Part shown: positions 11,019 to 21,806 of the stretch, in pieces | How positions within the stretch are numbered: the stretch's first letter is position 1 | How the letters are laid out: every line of letters begins with the position of its first letter | Origin: Pleurotus ostreatus/Saccharomyces cerevisiae fusant | Taxonomy: Eukaryota > Opisthokonta | Direction: 5' to 3' | DNA: 45,317 bases | NCBI GenBank assembly: GCA_024196135.1 | Contig: JAMQCK010000171.1 | Coordinates: 1 to 45,317 of the forward strand | Made by a program: the position numbers and the translations under genes | The notes under the pieces: generated by a model | What the model was told of the DNA's origin: nothing | Seen by the model: the letters and a program-made list of their open reading frames with translations, nothing else | Database searches by the model: none

Positions 11019-11947
11019 ATGGCAAGCCATCGTTCCCGTGTCGCTTCGCTTGATTTTCTTCTTGATGTGTCTTGCTGTCTCGTCTTGCTCCCTATATTAA
11101 GCTTACGCACCTTCTTTAAAATATATATCGTCACGGCTTTCTGTGTATACTCATTTTACGACCGACCTGCGCTTTTTTGCAAAGATTACCCTTCTTCTTT
11201 ATCCCCTGGCGCGGCGTCGCGCTGCTGTGTCAAATCTGCTATGTTGACTCAGCGCGACGTCGTATACCTTGGGCTCTGGGCCGCGGTCTTTTCACTTCTG
11301 TGCTAATATGTGCCGGACGCTTTCTGTCATTTATTAACTTCTCTCGCTATGTTGGGTTATATTGAAGCTGACACTTGGGTCATGTAGCCTACTGCGTGAG
11401 TCTCGTCTCGAGTGAGCAAGCTGGGCGATAAACATATGCATTATTGCAGGATTGAGAAATCCGGATAGAAAATCTCGCCAGCTCCCCACATTGGATACCT
11501 TGCAAGGACAGACGATACTCATACCCAGACCTTCAGTGCCGAGTAGAGCGCACAGACCCTTTAATTCATGGCGGTGTAACGGAGTGCTGGTTTCTGCCTT
11601 ATTGTGCTCCTTGTCGAGGGATTCATCTGCCTCATCGATAGCCTTGTCATAGCTCCAAATGACGGGTGGTGAGAGGTCCTACCAGCATCGCCTGAAAGCA
11701 GCTAGGACCTTGCAGCCGAAAGTTCAACCATTCTACTTCCAAATGGAGGCATTTCCGGAGCTTGCCGACGCCGATGCCACGTGTAAGAACAAGGCGCGCT
11801 GCCCTTGTTCTACGCCACCATCAACGCATTGGCCACGCCTGTGCTCTGCCCACCTGGTCTTCACACCTCAGCCTTCTTGTGACGGGTGCATAAAAGGTGA
11901 AACTATCCACGACCACGATGCATGTTTAGATCCTTTCTCCCCGCACC
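11019..11947. other. Intergenic region between the membrane protein and the kinase
   Basis: This is the 3' flank of the membrane-protein gene (AT-rich, with TATATAT at 11124) and then the promoter of the FunK1-like gene, with an ATAAAAG box at 11890-11896. No gene is seen; the ORF at 11659-12048 runs into the kinase coding region in another frame. Confidence 0.5.
11890..11896 (+). promoter_or_regulatory. TATA-like box of the FunK1-like gene
   Basis: ATAAAAG 52 bp upstream of the ATG at 11948, at a spacing compatible with a short leader. Confidence 0.4.
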
Positions 11948-14915
11948 ATGTCGCAGCAGCAGGAAGCAACTCCCCGGTCCAGAACGGATTCTCGCGTCGT
12001 CTCCGAAATCAAGTACGCAACAACCGACATGGACGCTCTCTACCCTAGCCGCAAACGCTATATCGACGCTGCCGCAGCTGGCAAAACCAAATTCTGCGGC
12101 ATGCGTTCTTTCTACGCGACTTACGCATCTGAATGGAAACTCCCAGAGGCGGAAGTCGAGGCTATTGAACGACGTGCAATGGAAACCGGCGTCATCAACC
12201 GTTACAAGCAGTGGGCGCAGATGCCCAAGCCCAAGCACCGTACGCTCAAGGGCGGCACGAAAACTTTTCTGATCAAGGAGGACGCCCACTTCCGCAAGAT
12301 GGAATCTGTCGTGGAAAGTATACTCGAGGTTGCTGAGGAGCTGTATCCCGGCCGGTTCTCTCGCGAGAAGCGCACGACGAGATTTATGTGTCGCCCCACC
12401 AAGACGACCACTCCGGAGGTGGACGGCTCGTCTTATATCGCCGGTGCCTTGTTCGCTCGCGTGCACTCAGCGTATCCCTCGGCTGTCACCGAGAAGACTG
12501 CTGGGACCGTGGGCAACTCTTCGGTCAAAGTCGAGGACGATGTGATACTCACGGCCGACGTCACCTGCACTGGCGAGGGCAAGCTGGAATTGGGCCCCAA
12601 CCAGATAGTTGATGTGCGTATGCTTAGGATCATCTGGTAACACTTTAGCTGACGACTTTCACAGAACGAGATGAAGGTGCTCGGACAAGCCGGTCACATG
12701 TTCTACCACGACGTCGGGCGCACGGCGGTCTGGACGTTCACCATCGAGAGTTCACAGATGCGGATGTGGAACCACAGCCGTTCCCATACTGGTGTCACGG
12801 AGCCATTCGACATATACAAGGTACGTGCGCCCCAATCTCGTGTCCGACTTCGTTGATCAACGTCGTTTAGGACCACAACTGGTTCATTCACTTCGTCCTC
12901 TTCAACACGTACGCCCCACTGACGACGCTCGGCATCGACCCTACCGTCAAGCGCGTCATGGACAAGGCTGGGAATCTGCAGTACCAGTTTGACATCTACC
13001 GCCCGGATGACCCCACGCCGAGGGTATACGAGACAACGCGTCTCCTGAACGAGAGGTTCGCGGAGACCTTTTACACCCGTGCCATGCGCGTCTTTGCAGT
13101 TCGCAGGGTCGAAAAGGACACCGCTGATCCGACTAAGCGTTTATACTCCGCAGAGACCCAGGTGCTCCGTGACTACTGGGTCTACGACCACGTTCCAGAT
13201 GAGAGCTCTATACAGGAGGCGATCAAGGACGAGATGAGGAAGCACGCCGATATCTGGCCCGACGCGGAGAAGCATATGATTGGCATCGAGGAGGACGGCG
13301 TGGTGCACTATCCGAACGTCGGTACGTTCAAGAAGGGCAAAGGACCCGGCTATGTCCCGGCGCCCCCGAAGGGTGCCGAGCGCTACGACTTCAAGAGCGA
13401 GGAGAACTCTGAAGGCTCGAAGCCACGTCGCGCGCGGATCAAGTTGGCCACCACAGGGCGGAATCCCGACTCCGGCAATACTCCACGCCATGCCCCGAAA
13501 GCGCTGGCAGATGAAATACTTCGACTGCATGGCAAGAAGCACTGTCGGACTATATACTCGCAAATATGCATCGACCTGTACGCTGTTGATGATCCTGCGC
13601 TATTCTTTCACGCCCTAAGCCAGATTTCCAAGAGTGTGTGTTATAGATCAGATCCTTTGGTTGGCCGTGTACTGACACCAGCGTTCTTGCAGTTTTACGC
13701 TACCTGAAGTGCGCCGGATACCTGCACAGGGATGTTAGCCCCGGTAACTTCCTCCTTTACCGGAAGGCCGCGTACGGAGCATCTGAGTCTAAACAGCGTC
13801 AACTCGCACTCGAGGAGTGGGTTACCTTCATCACCGATTTGGAGTACGCGCGCCCGTACACAGGTGGTACAGGACACGATCCCATCACAGGCACTTCCGC
13901 TTACATCGCCGTCGAGGTGCAACGACAAACCCATCTATTCCTTCCGAAAATATTCGGTGATGTCTTTCAAGGCGCCGAGAACTTTGCATTCAACTTCTAC
14001 CACGATCTCGAGTCTGTTATCTGGATGGCCTTGGACTTCGCATTTTGCAAGATCTCCAAAACCTTGCTTGCGTCTATCCCGGATCTCTCGGACGCTCGTC
14101 TCAAGTTACTGCGCAGTATAGCCATAGAGCTATTTCCTGGCGTACTTGAGGGCTCGCCTGATCGCACATATACGATCACCATGGTGGCCAGGCTCTCGCA
14201 ATTATTGCGGGACCTGTACTCGCTTTACGGCCAGGGTGCACCGATCGCTAAGGTTGTCAAACTTGCGAGCAGCCTAAATGACGCCTACGAGAAGCTCCAG
14301 TCCGACGTGACTACCCCATTCATCACCCTCGACAGCAAGCGTATCGTGTACGACCCAAAGCTCTTCCTGGACGACATATACATCGAAATGGAGAAGACCT
14401 TCCGCGAGATCAGCAATCACTATGTCCAGAACCCCGACACCTTCCTACCTGTGCCCGACGAGCCCCCGCGACCCCGTCGCAAACTTCGCGGCTCCTCCGT
14501 AGGAGGAGGGCTCACATCCGAAGAGGTAGCTGCGATCTTCGCAGAACTCGACCGCGAAGAGGAAGAGCGAAAGAAGGAGAGTCGGAAGAAGCGCATGACA
14601 CGACCTGAATCCAACGAAGAGCAGCCGGAGGAGGACACTGCCGCTATGGACCTCTCGCCCGACGGCGAGGGTAGCGAGGTATCTGTACGTGGCTCTGGGG
14701 CACGCAAGAGGTCCGCCCCTGAGAACAAGCAGCGATCGGTCAAGCGCTCTCGCACTGCTGGTCCGCAGACTGAACCGACGCGCCGCTCGAAGCGTATTGC
14801 GGAGAAGCCTTCGGCGGCCCGCTCGAAGCCAAAAGCAAGCGCGAAGAAGATACGCGAATCGATGCGAGGAAATGGGAACACTGGCAAGCGCGGGCGGCTC
14901 ACGACGCGGGGCTAG
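11948..14915 (+). CDS. FunK1-family protein kinase-like protein
   Basis: Four exons, 11948-12613, 12665-12820, 12871-13633 and 13693-14915, give 935 aa. Introns are 50-59 nt. The kinase core is split by the third intron: catalytic loop HRDVSPGNFLL (Asp542), metal-binding DLEYA (Asp577) in place of DFG, then GTSAYIAVE as the APE-like anchor. HRDVSPGN and DLE are hallmarks of the basidiomycete-expanded FunK1 kinases. The long N-terminal part is typical, with conserved Trp/Asp blocks such as NEMKVLGQAG and WTFTIES. The C-terminal 120 residues are charged and end in basic runs (KRSR, RRSKR, KPKASAKK), which suggests nuclear localisation. FunK1 substrates are unknown. The family is often linked to fruiting in mushrooms, but nothing here proves that. 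Confidence 0.88.
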
Positions 14916-15407
14916 GGTTGACGATGCCCTTGCACTCGCCAACCCGTTCAATCACGCTAAGACTCCCTGGCTTGCCACGGCACTCCAGGTCGTCACACCA
15001 GGGATTGCGTGAGGCGTACGGGGCCTAGCGCTATGCATGTCGAATCAGGGGACGGGATCGACGGGGAGGACGATCGCCCGTCATGCCCGACTTCGCAGGT
15101 CGGATTGCCCCACTGGCAGTCGACCTGTTCGTTTTGGAGAATTGTAGACATGGACGACAGGCTTCAACCTCACCTGCTCTCGCGTACTTACGTGTTCGTC
15201 TTCCGAATGCGCGACAGAATAGGGTGATGGAGAAATTGAATGTATACCACTGTATGTGTGGCCGTAGTGATCATCTCGCACAGAAGAGCTTCATGTCGTT
15301 TGCCGCTGCCCTAAACTCATTTATCAGTCTGGTACCGTCCAGCTTTCATCAATGGCGTACGACAGGGTCCCATAGCCAGCTTACAATCCTTTCCGAGCCC
15401 TCATCAA
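14916..15407. other. Convergent 3' intergenic region
   Basis: Lies between the 3' ends of the FunK1-like gene (+) and MSH4 (-). Only short ORFs are present and none continues either gene in frame. I see nothing else. Confidence 0.5.
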
Positions 15408-18400
15408 TCACTGCACTGTCACGAAGGCCTTGGCGATATCCCGCTGGAAGCGAGCGACGTATTCCAGAAGTTCTTGATCAGGAAGAGCGGAGTGTTCGTA
15501 GGCTTGTATCAGTTGCGTGCGGAGCTGCAAGAGAGGAGCAGATCGAAGGTAGGGAAAGACAGCGAGGGTGAAAAGGCAACGAAGATTGCAAAGCAGAATC
15601 CGGAGAGCCAGAGGAGTCGACCAGAAAGCGGGTGAGGCGAGCCAGTTCGTAAGCATGGGAGAGCGCAAAAGAAAGGCAAGCAGTGAGACTGAGCCAAAAC
15701 GAGCGCAGAGAAAGGGTCAAGTACCCGCAGGAGAGCCTTCCGCCGAACGGCGATCTTGTTGCTTTCGCTAGACTCTTCGTGACGGGCGTGCAGAGCGGCA
15801 AGCTGACTGGCGACGCGCTTTGCTTCGGTAAGGACGTCCTCCGGAAGATCAGCTAGCCTGGCGAGTTCGAGACCTGAACGCGCAGAGGATTCGAGATCGT
15901 TCAGACGGCGATAATTGAAGTAGACAGACCGTAGTGGCTATCGTCTTCCGGGGCTCCGTCGACGATGCTGACAGCACTTCGCCATGAGTATACAGAGATC
16001 GGGTAGTTGAACGCACCGATATTGGAAAGTCACGCCGAAGTTCGTCGTGGTCCGTCGACTCCGTTGGACAGACAAATGGAGACTGTGAGACGGATGCTCA
16101 GCAGACATGACGCATGATGAGCCATGTCAAGTACTTGACGACCGACGGCTGCCTCGAGAGCGTCGTTGTAAGCTCGCCGAAATGTCTGTCCTCGTTGCGT
16201 CAGTGTCCTATACGCCACGGTAGAAGGGAAAATCCTACGTGGCGAAGAAGACAAAAGCCTACGAGTATTGTGTGTCAGACGTTGTCTTCACAGAAGACAG
16301 CACAATGCGCAACACGAGCATACCTTCAGGCGTACGAGCGCCTCCGCAATTGCATGCGAAATACCGACGCCTTCCCTCGGCGAGGTCCCTCTGCCGAGCT
16401 CGTCCAAAAGAATGAGGCTTTTCGGAGTCGCAAGGCCTGGTTATTTCATTGGTAGAAGCTCGACAGACAGGCGTATACCGACGTACCAAGAATCATAGCC
16501 GACGTGGCCATCTCGCTTGCGAACGTACTCAGACTACGCTCGATATCGTCGTCGTTCGACAGTCGGGTCAACAACGCGTCGTGAATGCTTACAGGTCATC
16601 AGTAAACGAGGGGATGACAGCAACTGCAGCACTCACCGAAAGCTTGCATACTCCGCCGGTACAAAGCAGCCCGTCATCGCCACGATCAGGAGGAGGGCAA
16701 TTTGCCGTAGGTAGGTGCTTTTCCCAGACATGCTGTATACACTCGTCAGCTCGCGCAGTCGACGTAAAAGCGATGCTCATCGCACTTTGGTCCCTGTACA
16801 ATTTGGAAGCAGGACGAATCGTCGCAATACACGTCGTTGGGCACGACCGAGCCTGCCGACTGGATGGTCTCCAGGATCGGATGCTTGCCGGACTTGATAG
16901 CGAGCGTGCCAGTGAATTCAGGTCGTACTGTATGCGCATGAGCAGTGAGTACACAGACCCCACAAGTGCAGGCATACTGTAGCTGCGGACTGAAAGGGGA
17001 GTCAGCGTTGAAGCATCGTAAGGAACGTAAGGAAACCTTACTGATAGACGCATGTGCGAACGACCAAAGCATGTCCAGCAAGGCAACCTTAAATGGACTA
17101 GTCAGGACGCGAAAAGGCGATATGATGATGATCATACCGCTTCAGAGGCCTTGTAAAGCGCGCCTACGTCGACGATGATTTCCGCGACCATGTCTTGTAT
17201 AATCCTTTCAGAGTGTAAGCTGACTGTGCAGGATGCTGTGTCAGGACGTACTTGTCGCTCAGTAACAGCGTCTCATCCAACGCGTCCTTCATCCTTGCAT
17301 TCATCTTCTTCTGCAAACCCAGTCAGCCCCACCCCCTCCACCACCACCTCCCTCGCCTACTCACCAACTCCATACTCGTAAACACCCACTTCCCCTTCTT
17401 CAATCCCACATTCAAGAAACCCCTCGGCAGTTCCCCCTCCAAGTCATCCTTCTTCATCGTGAACACGAACCCCGTGCTCTCCTGGTACACAAGCGCGAGC
17501 GGCAGTGTGTGCGCGTCGCTCAGCGTGCGGTTAAGGTGAAAGATGTCCCCGATATTCTCGCGATACGTCTCGCGCGCGACGTCGAGGAGGCGGTTGCAGT
17601 TCGCTTTGACGGCGTAGACGCGGGCGTTGACCGCGGCGATACCGCCCTGGGGAGAGTGTTAGCACCAAGAGAAGAAGAGGGAAAGACAGAGTGGATGGAT
17701 GGAGTACCTTGGACGGGGTGCTGTCCTCGTTCAAACGTTCGTCGACAAGCTCTTGGATTTTCGTCAGCCGTTCATCGCCGAGCATCTGAGGGCCGACATG
17801 AGTTGGAATTAGATAGGCTCGTGCTGAACATAGCTCACGTCGCGAATGATCTTTAGGAGCTGCGACTGGCTACCCTCAAGCGCCTTGTACAGGAGAGGAA
17901 GCGTCTTGACCGCATTTCTCAGGCTCAGCATCTGCGTGACTCTCGTCGATGCGGGCTTCGCGTTGTTGGTCGGGCGTGCTTCCGAGGCTGCGAGCTTGTA
18001 CAAAGGTCGTAAACAATGACCAGAGCGCAGAGAACAATACATACAGATGCGATGAGCTTGTCGAAGTCCATCTTGTTGAGCACCCGCAGGGCGTCCTTGA
18101 CTTCGTTGAAGCGGTCCTCCGTCTTGACAAACTCTGGATGGCGTTGAACATGTGCTCTTAAATGCGCCTTCGATAGGCATACCTTCAACAACATCCAGAC
18201 GCGCGTCGATAGACGGAAGGACCGTGATCGGTGACAAGATGTTCGTCCTCAACAGCCGCGCGCCCATCGCGGTGAAGGTATGATTGAGAGTTCTGTGGTG
18301 TCGATGGGTCAGTGTATTGTACGGCGAGCTACGAGGTGCGCGCACATACCCAAACAGTGTGTGCGTGGACTTCTTGTGCGTCATATTGCCGACCAGCTCG

Positions 18401-19338
18401 AGGTTGCGAGCGGTCTCCGGGTCGATCATCATCGTGCCCTCAACTGGCGCATAGCGGATGCGCAGGGAGCCGGAAGAGAAGCGGATGTTGAGCTTGAGCT
18501 CTGCATGCTTGAAGAGCGCGCTCGCAGCCGAGAGGGTGTAGTATCTGGCGTGCTTCACATCAGAAGGCGCATATATGCGGCTCGTCTGTCACGCACTTGT
18601 TCACGACCGCAAGCAAAGTACCGGCGCGCTCATCGTCTTCAACACAAAGCTGCTGAATGAAGTCGAGTCCTTCAGCCAGTCAGTATGTGCTGTTAAGTCG
18701 GGCGCGCTGCACGTACCACTGGTCTCGTTCCAGTACTTCCTGCCAACCGCTTCTACGGGTACACCAGGGAACTCATCCTCGATGGCTTCTACCAGCACAG
18801 AAGTTGAGTTCACCCTCTTGCCGCCCGACGTAGTTTGTCCATCCGCCGAAGCGACGAACGTGTCCGGGACAAGGACCAGCGCCGGCCGATGCAGGTGCAT
18901 CTGGTGCAGCGTCTTCACATATGTCGGACAGTCGGAGATCTACAATCGGTTCTCAGCACGCATATACCCACCCAGATGGCGCATACACCCCGGTCCACCG
19001 CATATACTCACCTGTACGAGCACGACCTGGCCGGTATCCTTCTCCAGAGCGGCCATCCCGACCTCGCGGGCGACGCCGCGTCCCTCCAGAACGGCAACAA
19101 TGTAGCTAGCTTCGTGCCTCACGTAGTTCGACGCCGCTGTCCCTGGACGCCCCGTTCCTGGGCGCGTCTGCCCTGTCCATGGCCTACCTGTACCCGTCTG
19201 CGGGCGTCCGCTGGTGCTTTGCCCGGTCCACGGCCGATTGGAACCAGTATATGGGCGACTCGTTGCGGGGCGCGACCTCGAGTTTGGCGCGTACGACGCG
19301 CCCGTCGTCGGGCGACCAGTGTTGGGGCGTGAGTACAT
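15408..19338 (-). CDS. MSH4: Meiotic MutS homolog MSH4, 23 exons
   Basis: Forms the MSH4-MSH5 clamp that stabilises meiotic crossover intermediates in the nucleus. Exons: 19338-19012, 18939-18717, 18669-18597, 18544-18350, 18292-18183, 18133-18045, 17994-17839, 17785-17708, 17646-17365, 17310-17252, 17204-17138, 17087-17042, 16989-16978, 16927-16786, 16732-16637, 16587-16487, 16436-16324, 16258-16239, 16185-16135, 16082-16017, 15967-15930, 15873-15725, 15524-15408. All phases close, giving 869 aa. The N-terminus is a Gly/Thr/Pro/Arg-rich repeat tract (RPxTG, PWTG). As in other MSH4 proteins, the mismatch-binding MutS I domain is absent. Walker A is GPNMSGKST (618-626), Walker [13 protein letters not shown] (693-704), and ATHFGEL follows. 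[25 protein letters not shown] is strongly MSH4-like. The last intron is 200 nt; the others are 47-72. Confidence 0.93.
16978..16989 (-). other. MSH4: 12-nt micro-exon of MSH4
   Basis: TCCGCAGCTACA is flanked by ..CTTTCAG upstream and GTATGC.. downstream, with introns of 52 and 50 nt on the two sides. Its four triplets' worth of bases bridge SFAHASI to RPEFTG in frame, giving ..IRSYIRPEF.. where other MSH4 proteins have a tetrapeptide before VRPEF. Reading through either flanking intron breaks the frame or adds unrelated residues. Confidence 0.75.
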
Positions 19339-19607
19339 GATGACGGTTGGGATCAAGAAGTACAAAAGGGCTTCCTTAACCGGACAATAGACCATGACGC
19401 GTGACGTCACGCGACGTCATTCACGTTCAACTCTATCCAACTTCGACACTCTCTTGCGATGCTTATTCGCTAGTCTTCTTGCACGATTATGGGTCGTGCA
19501 AGATGATGAAGGGATATAGACAAAGGTGCATGAGGAGCAAGTCCGTGTTGCAAAGGGCCTATAAATACATTGAATGATTGTAGATACTCCTTCATAGCGC
19601 CTGCCGT
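19339..19607. other. MSH4 promoter region
   Basis: 269 bp between the MSH4 start and the stop of the upstream minus-strand gene. It holds the CRE palindrome at 19399-19412 and a second GACGTCA immediately after it. No gene is seen. Confidence 0.5.
19399..19412. promoter_or_regulatory. CRE-type palindrome upstream of MSH4
   Basis: GCGTGACGTCACGC is a perfect 14-bp palindrome 61-74 bp upstream of the MSH4 ATG, followed at once by another GACGTCA. It is a strong bZIP-type site by sequence; its role in meiotic control is inference. Confidence 0.5.
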
Positions 19608-20090
19608 TTACTCCTTGACGTTCTTCTTGAAGTCCTCCTTTGCTTCGCGGGCGCCAGCGGCGGCCTACATGACTTCGTGAGCAATGCTGAACGCCATGAC
19701 AGACAAGCAAGTTGCTCACCTGGTTCGCCTTGTGGCTTGCCTGCTCACTGGTCTCCTCTGCCTTCTGCTTAGTGGAGGCCGCGGTGGAATCTAGAAGGAC
19801 AGTAAGCACCCCAGGTGCAGGCACTAGTGTATGCAATAAGTACTGATAGTTTCCTTAGTGGTTTGCGAGGCCTTCTCGCCCTTCTCAATCCCCTTCGCGA
19901 GGGTCTGGCCGACCTTCTTGTTTAACTGAATGTGGGTGAGCTACTGGACAGTGAGGACGGACTGAACACGCACAGTGTCAGCCGTCTCCTTGACCGTCTC
20001 CGTCACGGTCTTGCGGGCGACGGGAGTCGTGTGCAAGGTGCGCGCAGAGCGCGCGACAGTGCGAGAAGCAGCAGCAGTGAACTGGAACAT
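19608..20090 (-). CDS. Small mitochondrial LEA-like protein
   Basis: Four exons, 20090-19974, 19925-19844, 19790-19720 and 19664-19608, give 108 aa; introns are 48-55 nt. The N-terminus is a clear mitochondrial presequence: aromatic and basic, no acidic residues for about 30 positions (SRTVARSARTLHTTPVARK), with a TLHTTP-like cleavage region. The mature part is hydrophilic and repetitive, rich in Lys/Glu/Ala/Thr in an 11-residue-like pattern (ETVKETADT, KEKASQ-type, KQKAEETSEQASHKANQ). This is the amphipathic composition of group 3 LEA and stress-protective proteins. There is no enzyme motif. A protective role in the mitochondrial matrix is inferred from composition. TATAAA lies about 90 bp upstream. 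Confidence 0.82.
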
Positions 20091-20420
20091 GATGATGGAC
20101 GTCGAAAGCAAGTGGGATAGATAACGTCGCCAAAAGTGGGGAGAAAAGAATGAAAGATCGTTGCTCTAGGGCAAGCCCTTTATATCCGGGACGTTGGAGG
20201 GCCATGACGGTGGTGATGACGTTCACTAGCAAGTTGGGGAGCGGCACTGACGCTCATGTCACGCCCTCGTGAGTGTGACGCGCCGCGACGATAATTACTC
20301 GGCATCGACCAATTCGGCTCCTTGCTTCCCGCCGCCACATCACTTTTCTCAAGACAGACTATCCCGCCTTTGCACATTTCTATCTCTTCACGCTCTTTTC
20401 GATACGCTCTTTACACTATA
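20091..20420. promoter_or_regulatory. Bidirectional promoter region
   Basis: 330 bp between two divergent genes. TATAAA on the minus strand (20179-20184) serves the LEA-like gene. GATGACG and GTGACGC sequences are frequent between 20205 and 20285. A CT-rich leader with AACT/TCTCTTCACG precedes the plus-strand ATG at 20421. No ORF with coding character is present. Confidence 0.5.
20179..20184 (-). promoter_or_regulatory. TATA box of the LEA-like gene
   Basis: TATAAA on the minus strand, 89-94 bp upstream of the ATG at 20090. Confidence 0.5.
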
Positions 20421-21556
20421 ATGGCCACCTACTCGCCAAATGACATCCGTCGCTCAAGCATGGTCAGTTGGACGCATTGTCGACCTCTTCGCCATATTGA
20501 TGCTCAAACTCGTAGATCATCGGCAACTTGACGTACCTCCAGCACACCTCCGATGCTCTGCTTTCCAAGGCCTCCGCCCTTCGTGAAGACCACGGCCTCT
20601 TAGGCAAACAGCTGTCTCACGGCATCCACATCGTCTCGATCGACGGCGTCGAGCGCGTCGTGCCGGATCGCCTTGAATCTCGCCGGCTCTCCCTGGCTTC
20701 CAGCTTTCTGTCTAGCGTGGAAGACTCGCCTGCGCTTTCTTGCTCCGAGTTCTCGGACATTTCTTCGCCGGCGACCACCTGCTCCGAGTTCGAAGCCGTC
20801 TCGCCGAAGCCCACCTGGACTCCCTCCGCTTCTCAGGTTGTCACGCGCTCTGGTCGAAAGCCCCGCCCTACGACGATATGCGCTCCGCCCTCTTTCCGGC
20901 AGCAGGCTCGTCGTAGCATCGGATATAAAAACTCGCAGACGCTCGAGTTCAATCGCTACTCACAGCAAGTTTCGAATGATCAGTATGGTCGCGTCCTGGA
21001 CCTTGCTACGAAGCGGCCACCAATTCAACGCACCGTCTCGGACGCCGCGAGCTCCCGCCCTCGGTTCTCCGGCGGTCTACGGCCCCTTTCGCTAGTCGCC
21101 AAGGCCGACGTGGCTCCCCCTCCTACCGCCATATCTGTTGCAAGTCTGCGCCGCCAGCTCGTCCAGCGTATCAAGCACCGCTTCAGCAAGTCTACCGCTC
21201 GCGAACGACTTGCCTGGCACCTTCACTCGCTGCGGGACACTGTCGTCGCCAAAGTCAACGACTTCTACCCGCAGAGGGATATAGGCGATCTGGAGGCCGA
21301 CCTTCCCGGGCGCAACGCTCTCGAAATTGTACGCGGCGAGATCACTCCTAGACTGCGGTCTCTGCGTCTGTCCGGGTTCACGAGGACTAGTGCTGCTGTC
21401 GAGAGCGCGGAGGAGTCTAAACCTGCGCCATCCGGCGGCTTCCGCCAGACGATGTTCAGATGGATGATGGAGTGGTTGTGGGACGGGGAGGCCGACTCGA
21501 TCGTGAAGACGTCCGCCGACGCGGCGATCTACACGGCGATGGCGTTGGTTTTGTGA
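20421..21556 (+). CDS. Unrecognised Ser-rich protein
   Basis: Two exons, 20421-20462 and 20516-21556, give 360 aa; the first exon encodes only 14 residues ending SSM, and the 53-nt intron ends CGTAG. I do not recognise a family. Residues 1-60 are moderately conserved-looking (IIGNLTYLQHTSDALLSKASAL, then LSHGIHIVSIDGVERVVPDR). A Ser/Pro-rich segment of about 150 residues follows (SEFSDISSPATTCSEFE), then a mixed region with Arg clusters. The C-terminal 60 residues contain FRQTMFRWMMEWLWDGEADSI, a Trp/Met-rich amphipathic stretch, ending in a short hydrophobic AAIYTAMALVL. Membrane association through that end is possible. Codon choice is GC-rich like its neighbours. Confidence 0.75.
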
Positions 21557-21806
21557 GGTATGTTTGTGGTTGGCTGTCTTGCGCGCAGGTTGCTTACGAT
21601 TACGCAGATTCATCTACTAATCAGATGGAGGTGGTCGTAGCGTTATGGCGCTGTATAATTGGGATCGTAATCCTTAATGGAGGGAGTATACGTACTGTAT
21701 ACACGGTTCAGTAGATTGGGTACGGCCTATAATATAGATACGGTCGGCACGGATGTTCGTGTGCGTGAAGCGAGGAGTAGCGTCGCAGGTAGGTCATGGA
21801 CGCGCA
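21557..21806. other. Convergent 3' intergenic region
   Basis: 250 bp between the 3' ends of the Ser-rich protein gene (+) and the double-BTB gene (-). It is AT-richer than the flanking exons. No gene is seen. Confidence 0.5.
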
